A stretch of 64,000 bases of DNA from Gossypium raimondii (lineage: Eukaryota; Streptophyta; Magnoliopsida; Malvales; Malvaceae), in contig NC_068569.1 in assembly GCF_025698545.1 (NCBI RefSeq), forward strand, positions 2,976,001 to 3,040,000, given 5' to 3'. A model generated the notes under the pieces. The model was not told where the DNA came from. It saw only the letters and a list, made by a program, of their open reading frames with translations, and made no database searches. This document shows positions 1-13,276 of the stretch, piece by piece (the stretch's first letter is position 1; the number at the start of each line of letters is the position of its first letter). A program made the translations under genes and the position numbers.

Positions 1-109
1 TTATGGAAATAGGGTTCTTTTATGCATAATCATCAAAAGATATACGAAGCACTTATAGGAACAATCAATGTTTGTTATGCTTGAACTGAATTTGATATTA
101 ATGTCTCAG

Positions 110-1351
110 CCATTATGGGTCCTGAAAACAGCCGAGGATAGAAATTTGCAAAGGCTTGTTCACATGTCTGCTGATTTGGCCAGGCAAATTGGGATACTGC
201 TTGAAAAATCTCAGAATGGCATTGTAGGAGAGGTACTTTTGAAGATATTGCTGTCAGAATTACAGATAGTACTATATTATGCCTTCCTTGTGATGCTAGA
301 AAGACCGAGAATGATGCTAATGTTTTCACCTTTTCTTTAATAGGAAAATAATGTGGCTAGTTCAACAATATCTACTCGGAGCGTTAGAGGGAATGCAAGT
401 CATGAAGAGAGGCAACAAATTGTACATTTGGCTAAAACGGGGGTTAGAAATCATCGCAGTCTCCGTATGCAGGCAAGTGGTTTAATCATGTTTGGTATGT
501 GCTAGAGCTTCATACTAATGTGAATTCTTGCATTTCTTTGAACATCTGTTTTTCTTTCAGACTTGTCAAAACCCTTTCCGTCCAATAAGCCCAACCATTC
601 TTCTGGAGACAATTTGTTGGTCGATATCGGAGCCAACTTCGACTGCCTCTATTTTCACAGACACTGTTAGTGGCGAAGATGCTAGTGAGCATCAATCTGT
701 GTTCTTTGATGCAAATGGTGATGGCAAGGATTCTGAGACCTCATTTACTAACATAACCCGGTCACTTACAGAAAGGTGATGGATCACTCTCTTGATATTC
801 TATTGATTAGCCCTGTAATTTTCGGTTCCTTCTCATGTTTTGATTCAATTCTCCTGCAGTGAGAAAAATGAGTTGATATTCAAGAACCATTTTCTTACCA
901 TACTATTTCCAGCTGATCGATTTTCTGAAATGGGGCCTTCTTCACGGACATATTTCAGCAATAATGGCTTTACACGTCTGCAGATTTTGGATTTTATATA
1001 TGCTTTTTATCAGGTATGACTTGTATACGCCTCTAGCTTATTGTGTTAATGGAACCTGTTCAACTATTGCACTTGTCCTGAAAGCAATCAATCTTTACCC
1101 GGATTCTCTTTGCTGTTGCTCATCTTTTGTAGGAGAACATGTCAGTCCATGAAATAGAGGCCGCTATTCACACAGACTCAAGGCATGCTGACAGGCTTCG
1201 ATCAGCATACTGTAGCAAAGAGACAATAGAACATGGATATACGGTTTTCAAACGAATAGATTTCCTAGGAAGTCGTAAAAGCTTTGAAATGCTGAAGCGT
1301 GTTAGCGGAGATAATGACAGTAATGTATATGAACTCTTGATTAGAGCTTAA
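110..1351 (+). CDS. 3' part of an unrecognised multi-exon gene
   Basis: Five exons can be joined: 110-232, 344-472, 561-775, 860-1013 and 1133-1351 (TAA). Together they are 840 nt with one open frame of 279 residues. The 5' part lies outside the window. The join at 472/561 uses a GC donor (CAG then GCAAGT); a competing GT donor at 495 leads to a stop near 669 (see findings). The visible protein starts with a helical stretch (TAEDRNLQRLVHMSADLARQ), passes a Ser/Thr/Asp-rich linker, and ends in a compact domain containing FPADRFSEMGPSSRTYFS and GSRKSFEMLKRVSGDN, finishing ELLIRA. I do not recognise the family. A faint resemblance to the C-terminus of plant SHOC1/ZIP2-type meiotic proteins is memory only and may be wrong. 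The gene is tail-to-tail with the CID7-like gene. Confidence 0.6.
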
Positions 1352-2986
1352 ACATGCCATTTGCATTAGATGCCTTCATATACCACTACCGAAGATGGCT
1401 TCGAATCTTCAGTTAGCAGCATCAACATTTCAACGGAAAAAAATAGTTACACATCGTATTATGACATGATCCTTGTTTAGTTATAGTGTGTCCGGTGTGA
1501 AAGGAAGAGTGAATGAGCGAACTTAAAACTTTGTTTGTCATAGCTCTATATTTAACATGATGAAGATCAGCTTCGTCCTAAAATACTGTGAAGAAATATG
1601 AAGGAAAATGGCCGACTGCCGGATAATACAACATTCTCTATTGATATATTGAAACAAAAAGATGGTAGGACCCAATGATGAGATTCCCCTCCTTTAAAAG
1701 TTGATAAAGCTTAAAGGGTGTTGCAGTGTCCCAACAACTTTTGTTTTTGGCAGCCCTTGCTTGCATTCCATCATGCAGAAATCTGGGTGCATTGAAGGTG
1801 ATCTTTTTTTTTATGCAAAGCTGATGAGAAAACCCCCTTTTTTCTAGTCTATCTCAGGCTCAGCACAATGGCCAAATTTCCGAAGGATTACCATCAAGAA
1901 AAAAGCGAGAACGATAAGAAACTAGCAGTGATCATAAAGTTGAAAAAACAAAAGATTGGTCAGGTAAGGTTACTCAGTTGGGTTAATATCCTTTCAACAA
2001 TATCACTCGGCTTTGACTTGAATCTTCACAGTTACACCCCCGTTTTGTTCTCTTCCACAAGATTCCTGTCCTCTGTTATTGCAGACATACAACATGACTT
2101 GGACCAAGTATATTTTACAGTGGCCGCTATTAAGGACTATATGATACAAAAATGTTGGGAGTCCCCATCCACAGTCATCCCGTTGTTTGCTGTTCTTTTG
2201 CATTTGGTATGAAATGCTTTTCGTGTATTATTGGATTCCATCATCTTTGTTTTCTATATTCAGAACGTCATTGTTTTGATCATGTCGGCAAATGTGTGCT
2301 GTTCAAGGGGTGTTTCCTTCCACTTAACGACAAACTCTTGCACCCAACCACTCTCCATAAGGCCTAAAGGAATGTCAATACAATTTCTTTTTACCAACAA
2401 AACCAGACCTAAAACTAAAATGATTATATTCCAAAATTCCTACCCTAATCTAAATCCATCCCCTAATAATGAACCAAAAAAGAGAATCTACCCCCTAATA
2501 AAATCTCCATACTAGAGAGCACAGACAAGCAGAGTAGAAACATCAAAGTTCCAGCATGAGTTACATTTCATGAATTGTAATATCATGTAATTCAAATCTA
2601 TCAGTTACATCTGAGAATTAAACCCAAAATTTAACATAGTAAGATTTAAGATACAAAATTAACAAACCGGAGAAAAGATGTTGCTTGCTTGCAGGCAGTG
2701 TCCGCCCCAGTGCAACCCCCCCACCCCTGATGCTACCAAAATGCAATTCCTGAGGTCATCTGGCTAAAACTTTAATGATACACTTCTGCTTCTTTTTGTT
2801 TTTTAAACTTTTTTCTTCCCCTAACTTTCTGTTTTTTGATTTCCTTTTCCAGACTTCAACTACATCCCCCTTTCCATTTCCTCCCATGTACAGATACAAG
2901 AATGACTATGGTGACTATGACTTGATGGTTTCTTTTTTCTGTAGTGTCAAAAACTCCTATACCTCAACGCTGTCAAGTCCATGGCT
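1352..2986. other. Convergent intergenic region with 3' UTRs
   Basis: This holds the 3' flanks of two convergent genes. The right few hundred bases, running up to the Smr-domain stop, are probably the CID7-like 3' UTR. A 114-codon open frame at 1868-2212 begins with a Lys-rich stretch followed by a good donor (CAG then GTAAGG), so it could be a stray exon, but it has no recognisable domain and no partner exons. Confidence 0.5.
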
Positions 2987-5900
2987 TCAATATATGACAA
3001 CTCGAAGTAGCCCTGGCTGTGGTTCTGTATAGTCAAGGCCCTCTTCTTCAAGCAGATACCGTTGCACAGCAACTGGAAGTCTCGCTGGAGTACGAGAACC
3101 CCTAGTATGGTGGCCAGTTCCAACACATATGTATACCTGCAGACGCTGATCTGCTGCCCGTGCTGTGCTCCGCAGCACTGATAGTTCATGTTTCAGCATA
3201 TGAAGGGCCTCACTTACATGCAATCCATGCAGGTCTATCATCCGCTCCTGCCCTCTGAAATTCTCTAGAGGAACTGGGTTCCTATATTATCATAGTTCAT
3301 AAGCAGTCAAACAAGAAAAAACTAGTATTAAGCGACCTAATAATAAAACATGAATTTGGATTATTGGAAATAACAAACGACCAGGCTTCAAAGCTGACAA
3401 ACTCAGTTATATTATGCATCAGACCTGTGAGTATGAAAGATGAACAGATGGATGGATAGTGAAAGAAGAACCGGGGCTCAGGCTAGTAGAAGTGAGGTAT
3501 ACCAACTAATTATACTTAAATGTCGAAACAGCACAGATAATTAATACCACCCCCTCATAGATCTCAGGAACCAATGCTTTTACTCTTCAGTCTCCACACA
3601 AAAATATCCATTGATAAAACAGATAATAAAAGCAATAATAATTCATAGCAAGAGAAGAACGGCTAGAAGCCTTGAAACCACCCTGTCAAGGGACCAAGTA
3701 CAACAGGAAAGAAATGACAAACCTCTGGTGATATATAGATTCCTGAGCTTTTCCATGAGCTGCCTTCATATGCATATTGTGCATTTGTCCTTTCACACTA
3801 AGCTCCTTTGCTAGAGCCTTGTTGCCAATGAGAAATGCTTGACGTGCCTATGTTAAATATGCAAGAAGTAATATCACTTAAATATATAAGTAAGATGAGT
3901 GGGCCTAGTTCAGTGGGGCAGAAAGAAAGAACGAGAGAGATACAATCGATTAAGAGCAGCCAAACTTTAGAAATTTTCCTTCTACCAGTTAATAGTTGAT
4001 GCACTCTGTACATGTATAATTCAATCAACTCTCAAAAGCAAGGGCTACTACTCATCAAACACATGCTCATTCAGGATATTAAACAGACTTTGTTTACTTC
4101 CTAACTTGAGAAAGCCCAATGATGATGCATTAGTCAACATGAAACGCGTTGAAGCTTACCTCAAGATTTTTATTTTCTTTTTTGAGTGGGGGGAGGTGGT
4201 AATACTGGAGTCCAAATTCTATTAATTTTTCCTATATCTAGCTAAGCCGATTGAAGATTGATATAACTTAGTGGAAAACTATAAAGTTAACAAAGAGATA
4301 GCAGTAAAAGCAGAAGCAAAACTCGAAGTGCTATACATGAAAGGAATAAAAAAGAAAACTTATTTTCTAGGGTTACAAAATGGGGCACAAAAAAATTTAA
4401 AGAAAAAAGCAGTTTAGCAATTAGGCTGAACATGTGAAGGAACTTGATTTCATAGCTTGCAAACAAAAATGAAAAACCTACAAAATATAGCAGCTTAAAT
4501 CAAATTTCCAATAAAACACCTGTTCAAAATAAGCATTACGTAAACGCGCATGGTCTCGAGCTTCTTCCCGTAGTTCAGAGTATAAATTTCCTGCCAGATC
4601 AATAATGTTAAAGCATATGAATATGCAGAGAGGATAGAATGCTCCTATTAAAAGCTTTATAAATGCATGAATTTTATCAAGTGCAGAATATTACCCACTG
4701 CATCTCCAGTTTCAAGCCAAACAGGAGCTGAACGAGCTGAACCACGAGTCTGCAACCTATTAGCATAAACCCCTCTTCCAGGTGCAGCACTGTAGGAATT
4801 AGCTGACCCGTTAGAACTTCTACTTGACCCCACAGTTGAATCAGCAGAACCATTTCTATCATACTTCCACATTCCGGAATCTTGAGATGCCATTTTCCTG
4901 ACAGCTGATGCAAAATCTATGGCACCTCTGGATGGAAGGGAGGAACTGGTTTTGAACATAAGCAGATTGTCCTTCTCAGAAGATCGATAGGTACTGGCAC
5001 TATGTTGAAGATCATCTCCTGTATATTTTGGAGGACCACTCTGACCATCTGACACAGTAAGTGCAGGAAAGTCCATTGTACTCAGATTGGGAGCTGACAA
5101 GGTCTTTGAATTAAGGTTCTGGTTGAAACCACCATCAACTTGAAGCTGCAATAAGAATCAAAACGACCCATGAAATGCTAAAAGTTTTAGTACAATTAAA
5201 AGGAACAAAACATACAACAAAACTCCAAAACCCTTTTGAGTATGCTAGATATTGTGAGCCGAAAACAAAAACCTAAGAAGATATAACTTCAAAAAGGAAT
5301 AACAAAAAGTGAAGAAAATCACATAAGGAAATCTACCCCTCTACCAGGCCACAGGATATCATGAACTAGAGTCAACATACAAGACTATGGTCGAATTGAG
5401 TCACCTCAAAACATCCACGAAATCCATGGTGCCCACAGCAGATTCCCAACATCCCATAAGTACCACATGAGAAGAAAAATGATAAGCAATTGCAGTGTAA
5501 AAATAAAGGAATGTGGAAAACTTCTAAAAGAGTTCCACATCCAGACTTTAAATATAAACCATTCCTTTAGTATTCTGCAACTTTCTAGCAAATGATAATC
5601 ATAAAATAATATATTAAGCAAAAAAATAAGATAACCATAATATAATATATATCTACATATAATTTGAAGATATAATAACTCTGCATCACTACGTAAACAA
5701 AGGACAGATGCAAGCACTTGAAAATTGACCAACTAAAAACAGTTGAGCACCACTCACCTCAAGTTGTGTGAGCATCTCTATAGTTAGATTTAAGTCACAA
5801 CCATTGGCGAAATAAACTTCAGCAAGGCTTTCAGCAGCAAATCCAGGGAATTGGGAAGCCAAAAAATCCACATGATTCATTTCAGTATCATTGATATTTG

Positions 5901-6552
5901 TGTGCTCACCCAAAATATCACTGGCAAATGCATGCCTAGAATTTCCATCATACAGTTGTCCTTCCCTCCCATTGCCAATCAACTGATCACTGTTAACAAG
6001 TTGCTCATCCCAAGGTTTGAGTGGTAAGTTCAAAAAACTAGCTGAAATAGGCTCCTCTCCATAGGATGAAGAAGGATATCTAAATTTTTCATCCAAGTTA
6101 TTACCATTACCATACTGATGCAGTAGTTCCTGCTGATCACCAAATACATATCCACCAGCAGCAGAAGCAGGAAACCTTGAAGCTTCGCTACCATCATGCA
6201 AGGACAAACCTGCTAAGGAGAGGCTCCCAGGCTCCATACTTTGAGAATCATCCTCATTAATAACCTTAAAGTCTGGGGTAATGTCATCAGGGAGCTGGTG
6301 TCGCCAGAACTGATGAGCCTCATCATCAGAATTATTTGAAACAGAAGACCCTGACCGATCAAGCACTGCTTTTCCTACAGTACCAGAAGTAGAAAACGTT
6401 GCTGTAGCAGCTGCTCTAGTGCTTCCTGATGAAGATGGAGACCTAAGAGAGAAGGGAACGAACTCGGCTGCATTAGGATTCAAAGTTGTTGCCTTGCTAG
6501 GGACATTTGATTTTGCGTCACTAATTTGGGTCCCTTTCTTGGACAAGCTCAT
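2987..6552 (-). CDS. CID7: CID7-like PABP-interacting protein (PAM2, CUE-like, DUF1771, Smr)
   Basis: Coding exons in transcript order are 6552-5758, 5145-4695, 4590-4520, 3847-3723 and 3281-2987: 1737 nt, 578 aa, close to the size I recall for Arabidopsis CID7. Residues 24-33 (LNPNAAEFVP) are a PAM2 motif, which binds the MLLE domain of poly(A)-binding protein. Residues about 231-265 (FPGFAAESLAEVYFANGCDL and onward) look like a CUE ubiquitin-binding fold. Residues about 416-480 (SELREEARDHARLRNAYFEQ and onward) are DUF1771. The C-terminus is an Smr domain with DLHGLHV at 497-503 and VGTGHHT. Smr domains bind or cleave nucleic acid in other families; the plant CID function is not settled. 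An untranslated first exon lies near 7457-7560. It is expected to be cytoplasmic and to act on mRNA, which is an inference from the family. Confidence 0.92.
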
Positions 6553-7560
6553 TCTTTACTTAAAAGGAAAAAGTAGATTCTATGTATATAAAGGAAACTG
6601 ATGCAGAGGATATACACTTGAGTTCCACTAAATTCTAACCAAAACCTGCAAAACCGTCCATCCGTGTCATAATATTAATTAGTGAAACTTACAAAAGAAT
6701 CTTAAATTGAAGACAAACACACATGTATAAAATCAACCCTGAGCCGAAAATAACTCAATAACAAATCTAGAACGAGATTAATACCAAAAACACCACATCG
6801 CTCTTTATATAAACTGTCACACTAATCATCTCCAATAAAATAATGATTACGAAAAGCCAAGACAATCGGAATGACTAAGATAAAGGAAATATTAAACCGT
6901 ATTTGACTCTTACGCATGCAAAATCCATTGCTTTAAATGAAACAAACATAGTGCTGTGTTTAATTAACAACTGAATGGAGCTCACAGCCAAACGTTTCCT
7001 ATATAAGTAACATTAAAATTAAGCCTTCAGACTACGAATTAATAGCGAGATTTTCATTAAATAAACCAAAATTATACCAATATACAGTTCAAAGCCTTGA
7101 AATTCACTTATCAACAAGACTTTAACCTGAAGAGAAAAGGAAATCACAAAATCCTCAAGTAAGAATTAAATAGCAAGCTCCTTTAATTAAAAACCCTAAT
7201 TAAAAATAAAAATAAGAATAAGAAAAAAGCTTTCTAGGTATCTAGCTAAACGAATAATTAAAACGAAAAGGCAGCATAAGTCAAATCTATAATCTCCCAT
7301 TATCTAGTCCCAAAGTATCCGAGATCTCAAGTCAATCCAACACAAAAAAGCACAAAAATAAAAATAAAAATTATAAAAAAAGGGTAAATTTTGTAGTAAA
7401 CGGAACGGAGAAAGACATATGAAAAAAAAGAGAGAGATCTAAGAAGAAAATTATACCTTTGCGAAACAAATCGAAAGGATCCATAGCTAAAGCTTTCAGA
7501 TGAAAAAGGGGAAAAAACGAAAAGAAGATCAAAGAGGAGAATCGATGAACAAAGTATGTA
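6553..7560 (-). promoter_or_regulatory. CID7-like 5' leader: untranslated exon, leader intron and upstream ORF
   Basis: A donor (CGCAAAG then GTATAA) lies at 7457/7456 and a pyrimidine-tract acceptor (TTTTAAG) just upstream of the main ATG at about 6558, which implies a leader intron of about 0.9 kb. The first exon contains an ATG at 7484 (MDPFDLFRK). After splicing this frame runs out of phase across the main start and stops about a dozen codons into the second exon. It is therefore an overlapping upstream ORF and could lower translation of the main frame. The transcription start was not located. Confidence 0.5.
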
Positions 7561-10500
7561 TTCCCGATGATTTTTGGCTTAATTAAACTGATTGGGATTT
7601 GAGCTTTTTGGTTTTTGTTTTTCTCTGGCTGCAGTGTATTATCTCAGCTTTTTGTTTCACAGCACAGGTTTCCCTGTTTCTCTTTTCTTTCTATCTCTTT
7701 CTCTTCGAGTTTTCTTCTCTTTTTTTTTTTTTGGTTTGAAAACGGTTAAAGCCCAACACCACAAAAATATATATATATAATAAAACTACACATCTAATTC
7801 CAATCCAACCCCCTTCGCCACTTCATTTGAAGATTTGACCTTTTTTTCCAATTTCAATTTTATCTTTTATTTTCAAAAATAACTCTTTTTTCTTTTTTCT
7901 AATCTGACGACCTTACACGTTATTTGTCAATAAATTAAAATCATAAACTAAAGAGTTGGATTATAAAATTAATTTTACATCAATTTATAATACGATAGAT
8001 TTTGAATCCATTTTAAATCTTAAAATTACAAATAAGGTTATATATATGTTTCAACAATTATACTTATTATGATATTGATATAAAGCATGATCGTATCGAA
8101 ATTTCGAAATCGTAAATGATTTTAAACCTAAAAGAATGTTTGATTCAACTCATAGATAATAACTCATAACAATCTTAACTTTAATAACAGTTGGGATGTA
8201 TTGTAAGGTTTTTAAGATTTAAGATGTAATTTAGTTTTACAATTATCATTTATTATGAAAAAGAAGATTAAGGGTAAAAGTTCTCAATTTTTCAAAAAAG
8301 TTTTGCACTCAATTAGGTACTTCAATTGTCAAAATATATTAAAAGATCCTTTAAGCGTTGATTATTAAAGTTAATTACCCTAATTTATTTCAATTAAAGC
8401 AACCACGTGTTACAACCACGATGTAGCAAAAAAGGTATAAAATAAAATTATTAAATTTAAATAAAAATATTTGAAATTTATTAAAAATTAGAAAAAAATT
8501 ATAAAATATATAGAAAATTATAAAAAAAATGTAAAGAAACATAAAATTCTTAAAAAATTATTGTACCAAAAGAAGCATTTTTTAATTTCCTTATAACTTT
8601 TATTGTTTTTTTTCGCCACATGTCACGTTATGTTGCGACACGTGATGGCTTTAATTAGAAAAAAACTTGAGAATGTTAACTTTAATGACCGACGATTAAA
8701 GTTAATGAGTAAATAGTCTTTTTGGTGTATTTTGTAATTTTTATAAAAATTTTCAATTTTTATGTTTTTTATTAAAATTTAATAATTTTTATTTTTTATA
8801 TTTTTTGTCACATGTCACGTTGTGATTGTGACACGAAGTGACTTTAACCAAAAAAAAATTAGGGGCAGATAACTTCAACGGTTAAAGGGCCTTTTTAATG
8901 CATCTTGACAGACCGAGTACTTAATTGAGTGTGAAAAATAAAGCAGGAGCTTAATTGTGTTATTTGAAAATTTTTGAAGGCATTTTTAATACATTTTAAA
9001 AGTTCAAATACCCAATTGAGTGGAAAAAAAAAACAGAAACTTACTTTTTTTTTTTAAATTGAAGAATTTTTATACCTGAAATATAAAAAAAGAAAATCAG
9101 ATAATAAATTACCCAACAAAATGCAAAACCAACATTAATTTGATATAGAGATCTAACTCTTTAAATCTATCCATTTTAGGTAATCATAAATAATTGTTCA
9201 CAATACAGTATTTCTAGCAATCATTTAATTATTAATCTAATGTTATTGTATTTTTGAGTTGCGATTTCGGGAAATGAAAGGGCAAAGGTCTAATTTCGCT
9301 TTCAGTCCATGTACTCTCTACTTTTAATTCCTGAAAGTTTATCCTTTTATTAGTTTAATTTAATAATTAAAGTCAAATTAATAACACTATCAAAAGAGCT
9401 TCATTAAATTAAATTAGATGTAATCAATTTTAAAACATGCAGAAGTTGTGTAAGTAAAAATATGTATACATATATTAACTTTCACTCTCCGTATCTAAAT
9501 TAGTGCTAAAGAGTTGTACAACCTCATATTCATAATAAAAATCCTTCCAACCCCATATTTATAACAATAACAAAACTTTCCAAGTCTCATTCAATATTTT
9601 TATTTGCTTATTTGATCCTTTATGCGTGCATGAATAATTTTTAAAGTTTAAAAAAGTCAGTAGTGTCAATTGGATTGCAATTATTAAATTGAAAGAGTAA
9701 TGGGACTAAATCCATGAAATTAGAAATAAATGAACTAAACTTCAAAATTGTTCAAATAGTACGGAGGTTTGGAGTACAATTAAACCAAATAATAAACATA
9801 TTCTTGTTTATTTTTAATTCTAGAGTAATTTGTAATATTAAAACATGGTTAATTGCTGGACTTATGACCAAAATTTTCCCATTACATCACTAAAATATTT
9901 TAATTAAATCCAACATTTGTCATTTGTAGCTATCATTGATTAGTTTGGATAGAAGAATGATAATGATAATTATTTATAATTAAATGTTGTGTGTAACAAT
10001 AATAATATATGCAACAACTTTTATCTAATAATAAAATATTTGTTTCCTCCTTCAATTATAAAATAAACAATAACAATATATATTTTTATAAAATATTTTT
10101 TTATAATATATAACAGAAGTAATTATTAACCACTAATTATATTATTGACCACTAATTATATCTTTAATTTGTTATGATTCTCAAAGTTAAAGAAACCCTT
10201 TCTTTTTCCAACTAAACTGTGTTCGTTACATCAAATCCAGTCAACCTTTTTTTTTTACAAAGAGGAAATATACTATGAAATTCTAAGTCCGAGAAGCCCT
10301 CTCACATGCTGTCCCTCTACCATCCTGTGAAGTCAACCATTTTTTAATTAATGAATATGGAATTTTATTTTTTTTCAAGTAAACTAATATTAAATTGTCT
10401 GTAAACTCAATAAAAAATTATAATATTAGAGGATAAAAAAAGAGTACATATGTACACATTCCATCCGTAATCTATACTACATTTAAGATTTAGATTAAAT

Positions 10501-13045
10501 TGATGTAAAATTTAGATTAAATTTCTTATAAATTACTTAAAATATTTTACTTTTATAAAATAATAACTTTAAACCCACAACATTATAATCTTTAATATCT
10601 CAATTTTACTATTTCAACTAAAATTATATTTAATTATTATATAAAATTTATATTTACACGGTAAATGTTTCATAATCTAATACCACTCCTTTCCCTCGTA
10701 AATCACATCCAAACTTCAACTTTGGTCTAAAAAACTTTATCAACTTTGAGTATTGATGTTTTAATTTATTCTATACATTTTATTTAAGTCCGGAAAAATT
10801 GGAAGGATGAAAGATTAAAAGGGTAAGAGACATAAATTTTTTTATTAATTACTTGGTAGAATTGAAAATGATAAGAAAAATAAAATAATTAAAAATACAT
10901 AATTTTAAATTATTATACACATCTCTCCTCTTATTTTTAATATTTATATATTAGAATGGAAAATGACTATCCCTCCTGTTTTATTTCCTCTCAACCAACT
11001 ATACTCAGAATTTATTTCTTTTCACTACCTCTTATTATTCTTTCACATTTTCACCCAACCAAATACACCATTAATGTCAAAATTTATTTGAAACAATTAT
11101 TATAATTTCGTTAGACATTTAAATAATATCCTTAAAAATAATATTTTTGTTCGTAGACATTGAAAGAGAGAATGTATTTAAAAAAATATCAGTTTTCTTA
11201 ATTTGCTCTACTGATTTAAATTATTTAATAAATGAATTAATATTAAATAATAATTAAACCAATAAGTATAACACGGTCCCCATCGACCCTAGTCTTGAAA
11301 TGTACACCAGACAAGCCTTGTTTGGGTGATGGGGAACAAAAACCAAATATGGTTGAGGTTATAATGAAAGTTTTCTATCCTAGGCAATTAACATTTACAG
11401 GTCAAGTTTGCATTTGCTGATTGAATTGCGTATTTTCTTTTTCAATTTCATTTGTGTAAGCATAAATATATATTATTAATATTCCGAATGAAAATATGAT
11501 ATGTATATTAAGTATTAATGGTATTTAATTTTATTGAGTTTAATTATAATATTAATTCTTATAGATTTGTTTAATATTATTTCATCTTTATAATATAAAA
11601 TTATATATTTGTTTTAGATTTTCTAAATAAATTTGAAACCATTTTTCGTAACAGAGCCTCCCAACCTCCGCTTTAAGTAAATTGTGACATAGAGTTTGCT
11701 ATCAGGTCACCATGGCTCCCACATCAAAGAAAAACCAATCTAATCAAAGTACCAAACCAAATCGATGTTTTATTTTATTTTTAGAGATAATGGTAATTTA
11801 ATTTTCAATGTTTATATTTTTTTATTCTTAGTTAAATTTAATTTTAATATTTTAAAAAGAGTTAAACTTAATTATTAATTTTTTAAAAATAGTCAAATTG
11901 TTATTTTTAACGAAAATCTTACATAGCCATTCACGATATAATTAATGTTTTTCTTAAAATTTGTATGAAATGTTTATATATATTTAAAATTAAAATTATT
12001 TTATATATTTTTAATTGTTTATTGATATGACATATAAGATAAATATTATTAAAAAGTTAATATTATAGTTATCATTTACATTAAAAATAAATTATCTATT
12101 TTTAGAAAATTATTGATCAAATTAACTAAATAGCAATAACAATCAAATTAAGAAAAAAAATTGAGCTTATTTAAAAAAAAATCCATAAAAAAAAAGCTGA
12201 ATTACTATGAAAACATTTTGTTTCTACATTATTTCCGGATAAATTTATAGGCGGCCTTCCAAAAAAGTCAAATACTAAATCCAAACCAATTTCTACCTCC
12301 ACCAATGCTTTGCCACCTCTGGCCTTACGTCACATACGCATTGACACTGACAACGAGACCACCATACACTTATGTATGGCCTCCAAAGCTTGACCAAGCA
12401 GCCCAATGACAAAAACCCAGCACTGGCTTTCGTTCCCGACTTGCTCATTTTCGGGCTGTCATTTCGATCGGAAAGTCGATGAATGATGAAGAGGCTTCAA
12501 GTTGAGAAAAATCAGATAACACGACATTACAACTGAAGAGAGCTAGCAAAGTGGGAGAACATTGAGGAATTTAAGGCGGGAAACTTTGATGAAGGTGGTG
12601 AAGAAAGAAGGGCGAAGGAGACCTCCTCCTATCAATCATGGATAGTTGAATCTAATAGATCGTAGAAGTGAACCAAGAGCTTAATCACAGTATGACACAC
12701 ATATCGCAAAGCTCCGACATCATATTCTAGCTAGTAACTCCGGATATACAGAATCAGTACATGTATTCAAGATTAACTATTATCTAATGAAACCACTTTC
12801 ATATTTTACCCATTGTGGTTTTACACTTAATGAATTATGAATGGGTGGTTTTTGAAGTGCGTGTCTTACTTTTTATAATAACTATTGCAATTAAAATGTT
12901 AAAAGAAAAGAATCAATGACTACGTTTCCCTAACATTGTAATTGGGGTAAACATAATATGATTAAAACAATCTATGAGATGAGAATAGGAATGCATATTT
13001 TGAAGTAAAATGCAAGCATATATTAATGTTTTATTAGTTAGCATT
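7561..13045. other. Long gene-poor AT-rich intergenic region
   Basis: No frame here looks coding. The region is mostly AT-rich filler with short direct repeats, for example two copies of CCACTAATTATAT near 10.13 kb, and it contains the inverted-repeat element listed separately at 8301-8936. The left 200 bases, with CT-rich tracts, are probably the CID7-like promoter. The stretch near 12.3-12.7 kb is more GC-balanced but has no long frame. Confidence 0.6.
8301..8936. mobile_element. Inverted-repeat (MITE-like) element with an extra nested arm
   Basis: The left arm (8301 to about 8430, starting TTTTGCACTCAATTAGGTAC) matches, with divergence, the reverse complement of about 8800-8936 (TTCACACTCAATTAAGTACT). 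The similarity continues through the TTAAGCGTTGA, ACCCTAATT and CACGTGTTACAACCAC parts. A second right-arm-like copy lies at about 8615-8740, so the element is nested or partly duplicated. It has no coding capacity. This fits a non-autonomous DNA transposon or a decayed foldback element; superfamily not determined. Confidence 0.55.
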
Positions 13046-13161
13046 GTCGTGCAGCTAAAGCAAATCAACCCACCATCATCACTCTTGCATGATACTAAGA
13101 AACGTGCATGTTTTCAGTCGTTTATCAACACTCTGCTTTCCCATTTAAACACAAGCTGCAA

Positions 13162-13178
13162 TATACATATATATAAAA
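13162..13178 (+). promoter_or_regulatory. Probable TATA box of the first Cys-rich peptide gene
   Basis: A TATATATAAAA stretch lies about 100 bases before the ATG and directly follows the conserved ACAAGCTGC block. The second gene has the equivalent TATATATA at 14799-14806 after the same block, which supports a shared core promoter. Confidence 0.55.
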
Positions 13179-13276
13179 TCTAGTATCCATATTCAAGCTC
13201 TTTAACTTTTTTTTTTTTCCTTTTCTGGGTGAATCAAGTTCTTTAACCATTAGTGACCGTAGCAGCATACTAAAAT

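Noticed and set aside
75-329. 84-codon frame on the minus strand
   Set aside because: It lies opposite an exon with proper splice sites and a helical protein signature; it is a shadow.
1868-2212. 114-codon frame after the first gene
   Set aside because: Only its start looks exon-like; no domain, no partner exons, and it lies in a 3' flank.
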